Below, in pieces: positions 21,989 through 32,640 of a DNA stretch of 64,000 nucleotides. Both the position numbers and the translations under genes were made by a program. The number at the start of each line of letters is the position of its first letter. Position 1 is the stretch's first letter. The stretch lies in NCBI GenBank assembly GCA_022559845.1, contig JAHNEJ010001156.1:247246-311245 (forward strand), read 5' to 3'. Source of the stretch: Amorphophallus konjac. Lineage: Eukaryota; Streptophyta; Magnoliopsida; Alismatales; Araceae. The notes below the pieces were generated by a model. It was not told the origin of the DNA and ran no database searches. It saw only the letters and a list, made by a program, of their open reading frames with translations.

Positions 21989-23060
21989 GAAGTTCCATGT
22001 CAACCGGCACGTTGCCTCTACCTCCCCTTCACTGATGAAGCCTTCCGTCGGTCATCTGGCTCTATGCCCCACCGATGATAAAGCCTTTCCGGGATAGATC
22101 TTACGTCTACCCTGATGAAATCTATATACCCTCTTTTCACATGTCCCACCGACAATAAAACCCGTCACCATTCTGATAAAGCCTGACCAGTTCAGACCTT
22201 ACGTCTGTCCTGATCAAACTCCTAAACCTTCCCTTGATCGATCGGCTCCTTGCCTGGTCAACGATGAAACCCTACCAGGATAGACCCTACGCCTATCCTG
22301 ATGAAACCTACGTATTTCTTGGCGAAGTCCCACCCGCGATAAAACCTGCTGGAATAGACCTTACGTCTGTCCTAACGAGACCTACACCTCTACATACGTT
22401 TCACCGTTGATCGACCGGCACCTCGCCCGATCAATGATGAAATCCTCTGTCCGGTTTAGACCTTACGTCTATACTGATGAAACCTATGAAACTCCTTGCG
22501 TCGATATAAGCCCCATATCGATGATGAAACCAACCACTGATCGACTGGCATCTCGTCCGATCCGTGATGAAACCATGTCCAATTAAAACCCTGCCAGTTT
22601 AGACCTTTTGTCTATTCTGATGAAACTTATAACACTTTCTTTGCATCGATATGAACCCAATATTGATGATGAAACTAGCTATTGATCGACCGGCACCTCG
22701 CCCGATCACTGGTGAAATCCTATCCAGTTCAGACCCTATGTCTGTCCTGATGAAAATCACGCACCCTTCAATGTCCCACCTGCGATAACCTCTACCCAGT
22801 CTAGACCTTACGTCTACTCTGATGAAACCTATAAAACTCCTTTGCGTCGATATAAACCCAATATCGATGATGAAGTCATATACTGGTCGATTGGCACATT
22901 GCCCCGACTAGCTTTGAAACTTACCCGGGATGGACCATTCGCCCATTCCGGATAATGCTCTGAGCCTCTTTGTTCACATTCCTGCAAACCGTCTCTCTTG
23001 CGGCACGTACGGCCAAGAAGGACGTTTGCTACCACCAACAGAATTCGATTTAAGCACCCC
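21989..23060 (+). repeat. Hairpin field, part 2
   Basis: This continues the pattern of part 1 as far as about 22960. Units of the types GATCGACCGGCAC...CGATCA, TTTAGACCTTACGTCTA, and GCGTCGATAT...ATATCGATG alternate, each followed by GATGAAACC. I estimate at least 25 units. A run of C at 23057-23066 marks the right side. No ORF of interest was found. Confidence 0.7.
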
Positions 23061-23325
23061 CCCCCCCCGAGGCCGTCACGCGGTGGAGCGAGTTCCCCAT
23101 CCTTTCTTTGAAGGGGTGGACGCTCTCCTGCCAGGTACGAGCCATTCGCATGAGGGACTGCTAGAACCACTACCCCACTTCCCAAAGTGATGAAACCACA
23201 TGGAAAAGACAATGGACACACATGAAGCCGAAGATTCCTTTTCATTAAAAGAGGAGTACATAAAGAGCCCCGAATGAACACTGTATCACAAAAGAGGGCA
23301 CAAGAAAAAGAAAGAAGAGATAATT

Positions 23326-24529
23326 CATGGCCACTGGAATATATCTTCGAAGGCCAGAAGACCCACATAGGGAGCAGCTCCTAGCTCATGAAGGCGCGCC
23401 TCCTCCTCCTGAAGCCTCACAGACATGTCTTGGAGAGACATCACTCGTCCCTCCAACGAAGCCACCTCCTCGATGGACTGCGGCCGAATAGAGGATAATT
23501 GTTGTAGCTCGGCTCGGAGTCCGGTGAGCTCCGCTTCCAAAATGGCTATCCGGTCCTGGACAGCTTCCTCCCACCGAACAACACGCTGTAGCTCAGCTGG
23601 GCGTTCATCAAGTGCGAGCGTCAGCTGCCCCCGCTCAGATTTATATTCTGACCTCTGCAACCTCAGTGCCGTCAGCTTGTCGGCCATGGTCCGTGCTAGG
23701 AAGTCTCTCCGATGCACGAATTTCAGCAAAAGCAAGACCCGCTGAGCCCATATGTCTAGAGGGCAGCCCATGGCTTACAGGCCAGCGGTGAAGCGATTGG
23801 CAATTTCCTTCAGTTGCAGACACGTCAAGCCAGGCTGGGATTCTACTAGCTGGTGTAGCATGTCCAAATGCTGCCAGACAAAGCTGTCAGAAGAAGCAAA
23901 GCCAAAGGAGGCAGATGGGACGACCTCAAAAGTCACCTCGCCGTCAATGTCTGCCCACAGTGCAACATCGGCTGAGAGGACGAAGACGGCAAATCTGCTG
24001 GAAGAACTGGCCGGTCCCTCTCTGTGCTCTCCTGTTGAGCTGAAGACTCCTCCTCTACCGCTGTCTCGGGAGCTATGGCTTGAACATCCGCGGAGGGAGA
24101 ACCAATAAATGATGGAGCTATCTCTCCATGAGTCTTCTGAATAAGGGCTTCATCTTCAGCTGCTCTTTCTGATAATGGGGACGAAGGGTCCCTAGTCTGT
24201 AGAGGCAGAAATCCAGTCTCTATAGCCACTGTGGCAGGGACTGCTGACTCGGGCGCAATTGACATTACGGCAGCCGGTATAAAAGTGGAGCTTCTGGCTG
24301 GGTCTGCTTCGGCTCTAAACTCTGAGGCCCTGACAGGGATGGAAATCTCTCCTGATGATCCCAAGTCCAGTGATGTTAAGTCAGTTGAAGATTGTATTCT
24401 TACTGGCACAGGGCGAATAACCTCAGAAATTCCCATGCAAGTTGAAGGTAAAGCAGGGATGATGACCAAGTCTGCAGATGAGACATCCATAGAAACTGCG
24501 GCTGTGTCTGAGCTGGTAATGACAGGGTC
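23326..24529 (-). pseudogene. Antisense gene C-terminal exons: acidic segment and coiled coil
   Basis: From 24529 the product is Ser/Ala/Pro/Glu-rich to a stop at 23933-23935. The neighbouring frame is open from about 23971 (DIDGEVTFEVVPSAS) with one stop near 23770. It then runs as a clear coiled coil (ELQRVVRWEEAVQDRIAILEAELTGLRAELQQL, about 23490-23600) to the end near 23326. An acceptor-like TTCGTCCTCTCAG ends at 23972, so a fifth intron is possible, but I could not find a donor with a matching phase. Confidence 0.6.
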
Positions 24530-24606
24530 CTGAGGACAAAGCAGAATGATCTTCAGCAGTGAATGAAAGAAAATAAATAGAACAGGAAACAAAAAGAGAA
24601 GCTTAC
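24530..24606 (-). other. Intron 4 candidate of the antisense gene (77 bp)
   Basis: The donor is TTAAAG|GTAAGC and the acceptor CTTTGTCCTCAG|GACCCTG. The exon before ends on a codon boundary and the exon after begins on one, and the two lie in different genomic frames. A T-rich interior supports it. Confidence 0.8.
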
Positions 24607-25080
24607 CTTTAAAGTGGGGTCTATATCCTCAAAATGAGACAAAAGGGGAGAAAGCTCCGTAGTTGAAGCAACAAACGGAGGGGTTATGTCAACCTCGGTG
24701 TTGAGCCCGGCAAACTCCTCTTGCAATTCCTCCTTAGAAGATAGCATCAGCAGCTTGGGAGGCTGAAAAGGCGGAAGGCCTTTTGCAAATACGGGCAAGG
24801 CTTCTGATTTTAGGACTTCCTCCTCACTGTCGCTGAAAGTCACTTCCTCCTCATTATCAGGGACGGTCTCAGAGCTGCCCGAGGATACCTCCACACTAGC
24901 TATATGCTGCGGGGTCACCTCTAGAGCATGTCGGGATGCAGACCGGGTGATTATGCATCTGGCCGGGACAGGGCTCCATTTTGTTTGAATCATGTGACCC
25001 TCCTGCGGCTGAGGCGACTCTCTCGCTGCTATCATGGCCTCAGTATGCTCCCTGACTGCCACCTCAACAAAAAGGGAACT

Positions 25081-25151
25081 CTGAGGGATATAACAAAAAA
25101 AAAAGAACAACAACGGGAGTATAAATAAAAGAGATGAGAAAGCACATTTAC
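25081..25151 (-). other. Intron 3 candidate of the antisense gene (71 bp)
   Basis: GAGGAGG|GTAAATGTG and a T-rich tract ending TATATCCCTCAG|AGTTCC look like good sites, and the interior is T-rich. The phases disagree by one base, so either a one-base indel has occurred or the segment is read through. Confidence 0.5.
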
Positions 25152-25226
25152 CCTCCTCCTCGCCAGCCGGGGTAGGAGAAGGCAGCATCGTGTCCCTTTC
25201 CACAGGCACTGCAACCTGCTCCGGGG

Positions 25227-25316
25227 CTGTATCAGATAAAGAGAAGCTCAGTCTCAAAGGACGCCTTAAAAGATCAGTCAAGAAGACAATGAAGATTGCA
25301 TCTACAAGCTATTTAC
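25227..25316 (-). other. Intron 2 candidate of the antisense gene (90 bp)
   Basis: The donor is GAGTGGCG|GTAAATAGC, and the acceptor follows a pyrimidine-rich tract, TTATCTGATACAG|CCCCGG. The exon before ends one base into a codon and the exon after begins with two, so the frame is kept across a change of genomic frame. A nearer AG at 25265 gives the wrong phase. Confidence 0.75.
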
Positions 25317-25613
25317 CGCCACTCTCGGCATGTTCCTGAGTAGCCGCCCTCTGAGACCTGAACTCGTCAAAAGAGGGGATGTCTGGAAGAGGGGTTCCGG
25401 CATCCGTCGCAACTGGAGCTGACTGCTAGACCCGAACAACCTTGGCCCTCTTGGCCTTGACAACTGCAGCTTTCACCACAGAAGGCTTCCTCTTCTTGCC
25501 CGGAGGCAAGGGAGTGGTCGTAGGTGCCGCTGCAGGAATTTCAAAGTAAGCAGGCTTCTCAGCTTGAGCAATAATCTTCCTGTAAAGTCCCTGCCGTTTT
25601 ATGTCCGGTCTAT
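25317..25613 (-). pseudogene. Antisense gene exon with basic segment
   Basis: It encodes RPDIKRQGLYRKIIAQ, a Pro/Ala/Thr stretch, then a basic run (GKKRKPSVVKAAVVKAKRAK) that looks like a nuclear localisation signal. After a stop at 25426-25428 the frame continues to the donor at 25316. A nuclear role is inferred only from this basic run. Confidence 0.65.
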
Positions 25614-25705
25614 CTGTGCAAGACACAAGAAAGGCAGTCATAGTCGACAGATGCAGAACATAACAATAAAAGAAAGATGCCATGAGCGCACAGGAAGGGT
25701 CATAC
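25614..25705 (-). other. Intron 1 candidate of the antisense gene (92 bp)
   Basis: On the minus strand AGCAG|GTATGACCC opens it and CTTGCACAG|ATAGACC closes it. The upstream exon ends one base into a codon and the downstream exon supplies the other two, moving the reading from one frame to another without a break. That phase match makes a chance pair of sites unlikely. Confidence 0.8.
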
Positions 25706-28507
25706 CTGCTGGGCCATCATAAAATGTGGAAAGCGGCCAATACAGATAAGCTACCTCATTCGATCGGGAAGCAGCCTCCTTCACGAGCCAGCATATGTCA
25801 CCAATGGTCTGGCACTTCTCTGTCAAGGCAGCCAAGTCTTTATGCCCGTGGAAGTCGAGGCAATGAAACAGGCCAAGATAATCCATACACCAGCCATCGA
25901 CATAATGAAAAGAAACAAAAAGTGGCTTATTCAGAATGCCAGTTATCGGGTTCTCTACTGATAGCCCGTGAACATTCAGCAGTACAAAAAGCCAAGAAGT
26001 GTGCTGATAGTATGTCTGGGTGCGGTCTTCCCTCCGCACAAATGTCCTATAAGGGTGAAATCTATCCACCGGACCCCTCCAGGGGGCTGCTGTCGGGAGA
26101 GGCTCCTCTGGGGGGAACGGATATTGTACATCCAAAGGAACACCCCCTATATGGCCCAACTGCCTCAGATCCTTTGTAAAAGCGTCTTCATTAATCTCAG
26201 AAAAGACAGGAGTGGGTATTTCAGAACCTTCCTCTTTCAAAGACCGACGTCTGGCAATATATGTTTCCGCCTCCTTCGGATGCTGTGAATAGAGCCTTTT
26301 CAGATGAACCTCATCAATTTCAAACACAGGCCCTGATTGCCGCTTTAAGAAAGAGCGCTCGGCCACATCCCAAAAGGCGCCTCTGCCATCTTTATAGAAA
26401 TTGGTGCGGGTATTCCACCACTTATGTATTCCGATGTGACACGGGGTATACGATTAGAAACGGTCGGGACCCTGAAAGTTACGCCCTCTCGGCGATGAAA
26501 GAAATCCCACCATGTTCGACCGTCACTGGCAATGGTGGACCCATGCTTGGCCCGGCTGTCCAAAGGAAACTGAGCAACTGATGGTGGAATATGCTGATCA
26601 TAACCAAAGTTTCTGCTAAAACGGAATGGGTAATAGGGCTCCAAAATGAGCAAGCCTCCCTTCCTGAAGACCAATACACTGGGTCGGATAGCCATATCCC
26701 ACCTTACCAGTTCTGGTTCTAATATGGGCCGGGTGGCATTGGCCCCCGAAACAGGATGGACATAAGCTTCTACCTCCTCCATTTTGCATTCCCTCTGAGG
26801 GTCTATTAAAGGAGCCGAACCTGCTGCCAAGCTCCAAAAATGAATGCTGCCAGGAGCATCTACAGGCACTTTTGTCAACCTGCCCCTTATCTTAAACAGC
26901 TGCTCTAAGAAAAGACCAGGTTCGGCGCTAGCAAACTCAATCATCCGAGGGAGCAATGTGTCTGACTGCAAGGTTCTCGGGGCCAGCTCGGGGAAAATGC
27001 TGCAAACCCAAGCATTGAAGAAATGAAATGGACCCACAGTCCTTAAGGAACGGGGAACCCGATGTCTATGCAAATCTCCCAAAGATTTGTAAACTAAACA
27101 CAAAGCCACCGGGCACAGAGACAGTCTCATCCCCCAGGCCATTTGACAGGCCGGATATATAGCCTCCGGCCTGATAGTCGTCTCGTCCCCTTGCGGGAGA
27201 GCGAAAGTGCACAGCCAGAAGGTCAGATAAGCTGCACAATGAGTGATGGGGTCAACCCCTGCTGGGTTCGGGCCGTCTACACCTGCTCGGCGCAGTGAAG
27301 CTGGCAATGTTGATTTGTAACGAGGGGCCCTGATCTGCTTACCGGGAGTCGGTCCCACGGAAGGAAAGTCTGTATACTTCAAGGGACCCCCGAAGAAGTA
27401 CTGTATCTACTGTCCCACACGGACTCTCAATCTACTGCTCTTTTCCCGGGGTTGATATCCTTTGGAAGATCCCCTACTATAGGCCAGACAAATGGTCCGA
27501 TAGGCTTTCATCAGATACCGGTACGCATAGCCGAAAGAATATCTGCCCTCTCCATCAGAGGCGTCCTTTACAGAGTCGTCTAGACAGACCTCCTCATATG
27601 GCTCCCCATCTATGGGCAGACCAGAAAGCTGCGAAAGACTCCAGAGGTCGAGGGATGTCTCGCCTTCTGTTGTGTAGAACGTGTTAAACTGTGGGCAAAA
27701 TACTTCAAGCATGCCGCAACATAATCCCCGAGAGATGGGATAGCGGAATCTGGAGGCGAATACACTATGGTAGACCCCAGCTCTAATCAGTAGAGGGGCG
27801 TATTCCTTCAAGACAAATTCTATAAACTCCACTGCTCCTACCCTGAAGAGATGTGCGTCTGTCAACTTAGCATCCCCAAACCAGCCAGCGGCCAGCTGAT
27901 ATTTAAATTGAACGGCCAGACAATTGAGAATAAATGGCTCGTCCCTGTAACCCCACTTCACAGGTGCTAAGAAGAGTCCGAAGTGGGTCTTCTCTCGATG
28001 GACGCGACTGGCTGTATGGTCCCACCTTGTCGGGGTAAACTCTGGAGCCCGGGTCAGCATCTTCTTCTCCGACTCTAATTCAGAAATGCCCAGCACGGCA
28101 TTCCAGTCCCTCTGCTCGTATATAGCTCGGGCTCGATAAACAGAACCCTTCATACTGTCTTTGTCGGTAAGTATTGCCGCTTCCACAGACCGAGCAAGGA
28201 AAAGATCCCTCATTCTGCCTATGGTGAAGGTCCGGATAAACGGCAACAGATGACGATCCTTCGGCAGGTCCGGACGGTAGTCAGCAGCTCTCCTAAAGTC
28301 AATACCTTCTATGGAAGAATAGACTCCGGAAGACGGCACAGTGTCAGTCTCGGAATCAGAGGACTCGTCGACAGTAGCAATACGGTCATAGCCAAAGCTC
28401 AGACTATTCACATTCAGCCAGTTGACTGAAGCCCGAGATATGTCCGGCTGAGCCGATGAACTCGCTCCCACAGTCATGGAAGCCGCAACAGAAGAGTCGA
28501 AAGCCAT
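25706..28507 (-). pseudogene. PMD-like (plant mobile domain) exon of the antisense gene
   Basis: About 900 codons. N-terminal Ser/Asp-rich residues precede a globular region. Recognisable stretches are TEGETSLDLWSLSQLSGLPIDGE at about 27620-27690, TFWLCTFALPQ near 27205-27240, an IRPEAIYPACQMAWG-type helix after it, and FHFFNAWVCSIFPE near 26990-27030. The order of a 'W-x-L-x-x-L-x-G-L-P-I-x-G' segment followed by tryptophan-rich helices is what I know from the aminotransferase-like plant mobile domain family (PF10536) carried by plant transposons and by MAIN/MAIL1. This is recognition by eye. There is a stop at 27404-27406 and a frame change near 26430, after which reading continues to the donor at 25705. 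Confidence 0.75.
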
Positions 28508-28546
28508 GTCAGTGACTGTAATCAAGAAAAGATGAAAAATAAGCAT

Positions 28547-29234
28547 CGAGAAGATGAATAGGCATGTGATGATTAAATAAGTAATTCCAGTTAAATTTTG
28601 GCAGCATCTCCTCTTGTCCGGGGTCTGCCCAAGAAAAATAGGGAGTCACCCACCAAGAGGGAGTGATCCCGAACATAAAATGGGACTCAGTCCCGTATGA
28701 TGAACCTACCCGAGAATGAATGGGTCAAAAAGGGGGGGATGCAATAAGGCTCTCGGAGGGGGGAAGCTCACCGCCGCCGCCGAGATGAAGAGAGAGAAGG
28801 GAAAGGTAAGAAATGAGGTAAAAACCCTCTCGGGGGGGTTAAAAAGGAGAAGAAGGAGGGACTTCTCGGCACGAAGTAATGCGCGCCGAGAACCCCCCTT
28901 CGACAGAAAGAAAAGGCGCGCCGAGAAGCGGCCGCACCGAGGGCCTACGAGCAACAGGCCGCGCCGAGAAGCACCCACGCCGAGAAGAGTCCTACCTCGC
29001 GCCGAGAAGCCCAAGGCAAGGCCAAGAAGGCTCCAAAGTGCTGACAATAAAATCAGAAAATATGGAGATGAAAAACATGAAATTGAAAGATACATGTGCA
29101 TAATATTGCAACATGATTAAGCCGAAGGACAATGTCAAGGAGAGATTGAGGAGGATACCCTCAAATGATGAAGGGCACCTGCGGACCCTATGCCGCTTAT
29201 TATGCACTTACGCCATCCGCAGGTGGGGGGCATT
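28547..29234 (+). other. Spacer between the antisense gene and the 3' LTR
   Basis: No domain is recognised. At 28880-29010 GCGCCGAGAA recurs at least six times, as in the LTRs; overlapping ORFs here are Arg-rich translations of that motif. Any promoter of the antisense gene should lie here or in the LTR, but I see no convincing TATA box on the minus strand. The end (29221-29234, AGGTGGGGGGCATT) is the polypurine tract. Confidence 0.6.
29221..29234 (+). promoter_or_regulatory. Polypurine tract of RLG-C
   Basis: AGGTGGGGGGCATT directly precedes the 3' LTR start TGTTGACGCC. It fixes the plus orientation of the element. Confidence 0.85.
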
Positions 29235-32074
29235 TGTTGACGCCTGAAAAATGAGCAGGCGCGGAAACAGAATTGAAAAGAAGATCAGACCAACAGTGAA
29301 AGATCAATGATGAAGCTCGTCAACCATCTACCCGACCGAAGCCTTTTCCCGACCAAGCTGATGTCCGATGCCATTGTCAGCCAGACGACGGCACTGATGA
29401 AATAGCAGTCACCTGGCTGAAGTCTTTTCAGGCTAAAGCTGATGTCCGGTCTTGTCACCGTTCAGGTGACGATACCGATGAGATGATTTCCAACTTTGTC
29501 ATCATTCAGATGGCAACGCCGATGAAACCCCAGTCTATCGACTGATGAAAATCTATGAATGATCTCAATAGAAACTGTGTCACCAGTGGAGGGCCTTCTC
29601 GGGTTCTGATATATTTGAAGGACCAATAAAGGCCGAGGTGTATGCGAGGTCTAAAAAGCCATAAATGGGCCTATAAAAGTGGCGTCGGGAGCCCCTTGTC
29701 GAAGCCCAAAAGCGGCACCGAGAAGCTAGAGTCCCACGCGCCGGGAAGTCTGCCTACGATTGAGGCGCGCCGGGACAGGCCTGCCAATAGGATACCAAGG
29801 AGGGATATAAAACCCCCTCATTCGAAGAGAAAACAGGGAGAACAGAGGAGAAGAAGAATAGATAAGCCACAAAAGGAGAAGAGAGTGGAGCCTGTAATCC
29901 GATCCGAGAGAGGAAGAAGCAGAAGGGCCAAAGAAGAAAAGAGTTCGAAGCCTGATTGAAGGTGGGCAGCGGGGAGGGAGAGGAGTCAATGCTCCGCCCT
30001 CCCCTCCCCATTTTCTGTAGTTCATTCTTCTAATTCCGATTGCTTCTACTTCTTCCCCCTTTTGATGTATGCTGTGATATCACAGCAGGTTTTACTCCGC
30101 TAGGGCAAGGCATAGTCTCCCTGTACCTTCTTCTATGTATTGTCTCTGATGTGCGAATGTAATTGTGATATTCGAACGAATGAACACTACAGGCTGCGGT
30201 TGATGCCTGCTGTCTATTTCTCCGAAACCCTATTGCTATCTCCCCATGTTTTCTGTCTTCTTTTAGACTTAGTAGCATGCTATCCTCCTCCCAGTTCGAT
30301 TGATCACCTGCTTATTCGCCTGGCTCTCGAACGTTGCTCGTGCTTACTTCCGAGCCAGGGACAGACTATCCCTTGGCCTCTGAAGAAAGGCATAGATGTA
30401 TAGCAACCGCTGCTCGGTTTAGACGTTATATTCATGCTCATCGGCTCTGCTGAAGTCATCCCCGGGGCCAGAGACATCCATCTCTTGGCCCCCAGATGAC
30501 GAAGAGTATACCAAAATCATCCTCAGGGATTATTATGGACGCTGGTGACAGAGATACCCTAAACCATGTTTCCCCCAAATCACTCTCCGCTTCTGGCCTT
30601 CCCTTTGAAACCCAAGCCAAAACCAGTTGCCGTCTGATGAATTGATCTCTTTTGACTTCTCAAGGCCTGTCTATCTTAGCCTGAATCACCAGGAAAGCCC
30701 CCTGAATCATCAACAAACCCAAAAACAGGGTACCGTAAAACTCTGTTTCTCATCCCGGCGCCCTCACCCATCTCGGCCCCGTACACAGTGAAAGGGGTGA
30801 ACAGTTCTCGGCGCAAGGCTTCTGGCGCCGAGAACCCCACCCCTGGCCTTCTTACCTTCACGCCGGGATCCTTTTCATCTTGGCCGCGCCGGGAACCCCC
30901 TCTGGCTGCTTTGCCATCGCACCGGGAGGCCCATCCTCTGGCTTCCTTCCCTGCGCGCCAGGAACCCCCTTTGAGCAATTCTTCCTCGCGCCGGGAAGCC
31001 AGCGCCGGGAACTCCCTGGCCTTCTCTTCAGCGCGCCGGGAACCTGGCCTCTTTGCCTTTGCGCCGAGAAGCCCACACCCTTGGTCATTTGGCCCTGGTG
31101 CCGACAACCCCCCTCCTGTTCCTTGCCTTGGCGTCGGGAACCTCTAGGCCAGTCCAAGGTGCGCCGAGAGCCTACTCCGCCACCCATCAAGCCTCCGATA
31201 CCTCTATCAAACCCGTTTAGGGATGTCCAGGGGTCACCATAACTGTCCCGGGGATAAAATTAAAGGGAGATAGACTCCCTTATGTTCCACTGATCCGCGC
31301 CGGATTTATGAGCAACCCCTTTAGCTAAGGTGAGCTCTGCCACTGCATGAGTGTCACCGGCTCCTATAAGGGAAGAGTCAAACATTGCCCCAGGGCATAC
31401 ATGTGCAATGTGGGAGGTTCGCTCCCTCCTTTTCTCGGCTTTCATCCCGGCACTCTGTGGGTGATAGCCTATTCTCCCCTGGGCATAATCCAGATTATGG
31501 GGAGGTGCTGCCGAAATGTCGATCGATGTTTTAACCCCGATAAGTCCCGAGAGGTGCATATCACACGCCCCTCGTCCGGCTCAATCTTCTGGGGAATATG
31601 AATGCTGCGAGGCCCTTGGCTGGATGAGAAATATGAAAGGGGACATCTCCCCGATGATGGTCCGGACCCCGTCCCGCCACTGCGTGGACGGTGTCCTATT
31701 TCTACCCGGCACGACCCACATAAGAGGTGGTCATGTCGGTGTAGTAATCTGATGTGCATTAAATTATCTTCCCAGAATAACAAGAGCTTCAATATCACAC
31801 ACTGTTATTTTTCTTTTATTACCGCCCCGAGTGGCCTCCTATTTTGACATTTAATCAAGGGTTGTCCTTCTTATGAAGGACGTAATTAACGTCATAGCCT
31901 TTATGGTATGGCGGACTTTTGGTCCCGACTCGGACTTCACAATCGACTGACCAAGTCAAGTCGAGCGCATAATGAAATCGTCACACATGTGACTGGCACG
32001 CCTAACAAACCAATAAAAATAAATCAATAAATAAATAAGTAATAATAACAAGCGAGATAAATCTCGCGTCCACA
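29235..32074 (+). repeat. 3' LTR of RLG-C
   Basis: This copy of 7697-10536 has the same length, 2840 bp. In its tip the hairpin GACGCCTG/CAGGCGC is better kept than in the 5' LTR. The GTTGT duplication follows at 32075-32079, where Copia RT resumes. Confidence 0.95.
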
Positions 32075-32640
32075 GTTGTTCAACAAAAACTTCTTCTTTG
32101 ATAACTCCGTTTAAAAATGCACTCTTCACATCCATTTGTTGGAGTTTTATATTCTTGGAGCATGCAAATGCTAACAACATTCTTATAGCTTCCATCCTAG
32201 CAATAGGTGCATAGGACTCATCGAAGTCAACTCCAAATTCCTGACAGTAGCCCTTGGCTACTTGTCTGGCTTTATTTCTAGAAATGATTTCATCTTCATT
32301 CATTTTATATTTAAACACCAACTTAGTTCCTATGACATTAGATATTTCTGGTCTTGGAACTAGCTCCCAGACATTATTTCTTTCAAACCGACCTAACTCC
32401 TCACACATAGCATTAATCCATGATTGATCACTTAAGGCCTCTTCTACTGAATTGGGTTCCATTTGTGAGACCAAAGCAATTAGGTCTTTATTATAAACAT
32501 TCCTAAAGTTAGACCTAGTTCTAAGAGAATCTTCAAGGTTGCCTAGGATGTTATCTATTGGGTGATCTTTTAGGTATCTAATATTTATTGAAGACTCACA
32601 TGTTTCAGCTGGCCCTACCTGGTTGGGAGCATTTGATGTT
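32075..32640 (-). pseudogene. RLC-B reverse transcriptase N-terminal half
   Basis: From about 32474 leftwards it reads [61 protein letters not shown] and [11 protein letters not shown], then EEVFVEQ at the RLG-C junction. The reading continues at 7696 (PPGF, then KALYGLKQAPR after a short stretch). The first catalytic Asp (in QMDVK) is present. The piece from 32474 to 32640 is out of frame with integrase, so a frameshift lies near 32480-32650. Confidence 0.9.

Larger units (their letters stand above)
23326..28507 (-). other. Antisense multi-exon gene in the 3' region of RLG-C
   Basis: Nearly the whole interval between the hairpin field and the region before the 3' LTR is coding on the minus strand, opposite to gag-pol. 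The likely start is the ATG at 28507, just after an acceptor-like tract (CTTTTCTTGATTACAG). The order is PMD-like domain, basic segment, acidic Ser/Glu/Pro-rich segment, then a C-terminal coiled coil. At least four GT-AG introns of 71-92 bases can be placed, and three of them join exons that lie in different frames. Two stops and at least one frameshift show decay. Antisense ORFs are known in Tat elements, but the product's role is unknown to me. Confidence 0.8.
7697..32074 (+). mobile_element. RLG-C: 24.4-kb Tat-lineage Gypsy retrotransposon with an antisense gene
   Basis: Two 2840-bp LTRs enclose a primer site, an extra ORF, gag, protease, RT, RNase H, a second archaeal-type RNase H, integrase, and a 9.2-kb 3' region with repeats and a minus-strand gene. 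The extra ORF, the second RNase H and the large size identify the Tat/Ogre/Retand lineage. The LTRs are equal in length. In their first 330 bases I count 14 mismatches, mostly transitions. The element lies in RLC-B's RT and was inserted after it. Confidence 0.95.

Noticed and set aside
20985..22960. CRISPR-like look: conserved GATGAAACC separated by variable sequence
   Set aside because: Spacing is irregular, the variable parts are themselves hairpins, the conserved part is only about nine bases, and the context is a plant retrotransposon with no cas genes.
25265..25316. A 52-bp intron using the AG at 25265
   Set aside because: It is too short for a usual plant intron and breaks the reading phase. 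The acceptor at 25227 gives 90 bp and keeps it.
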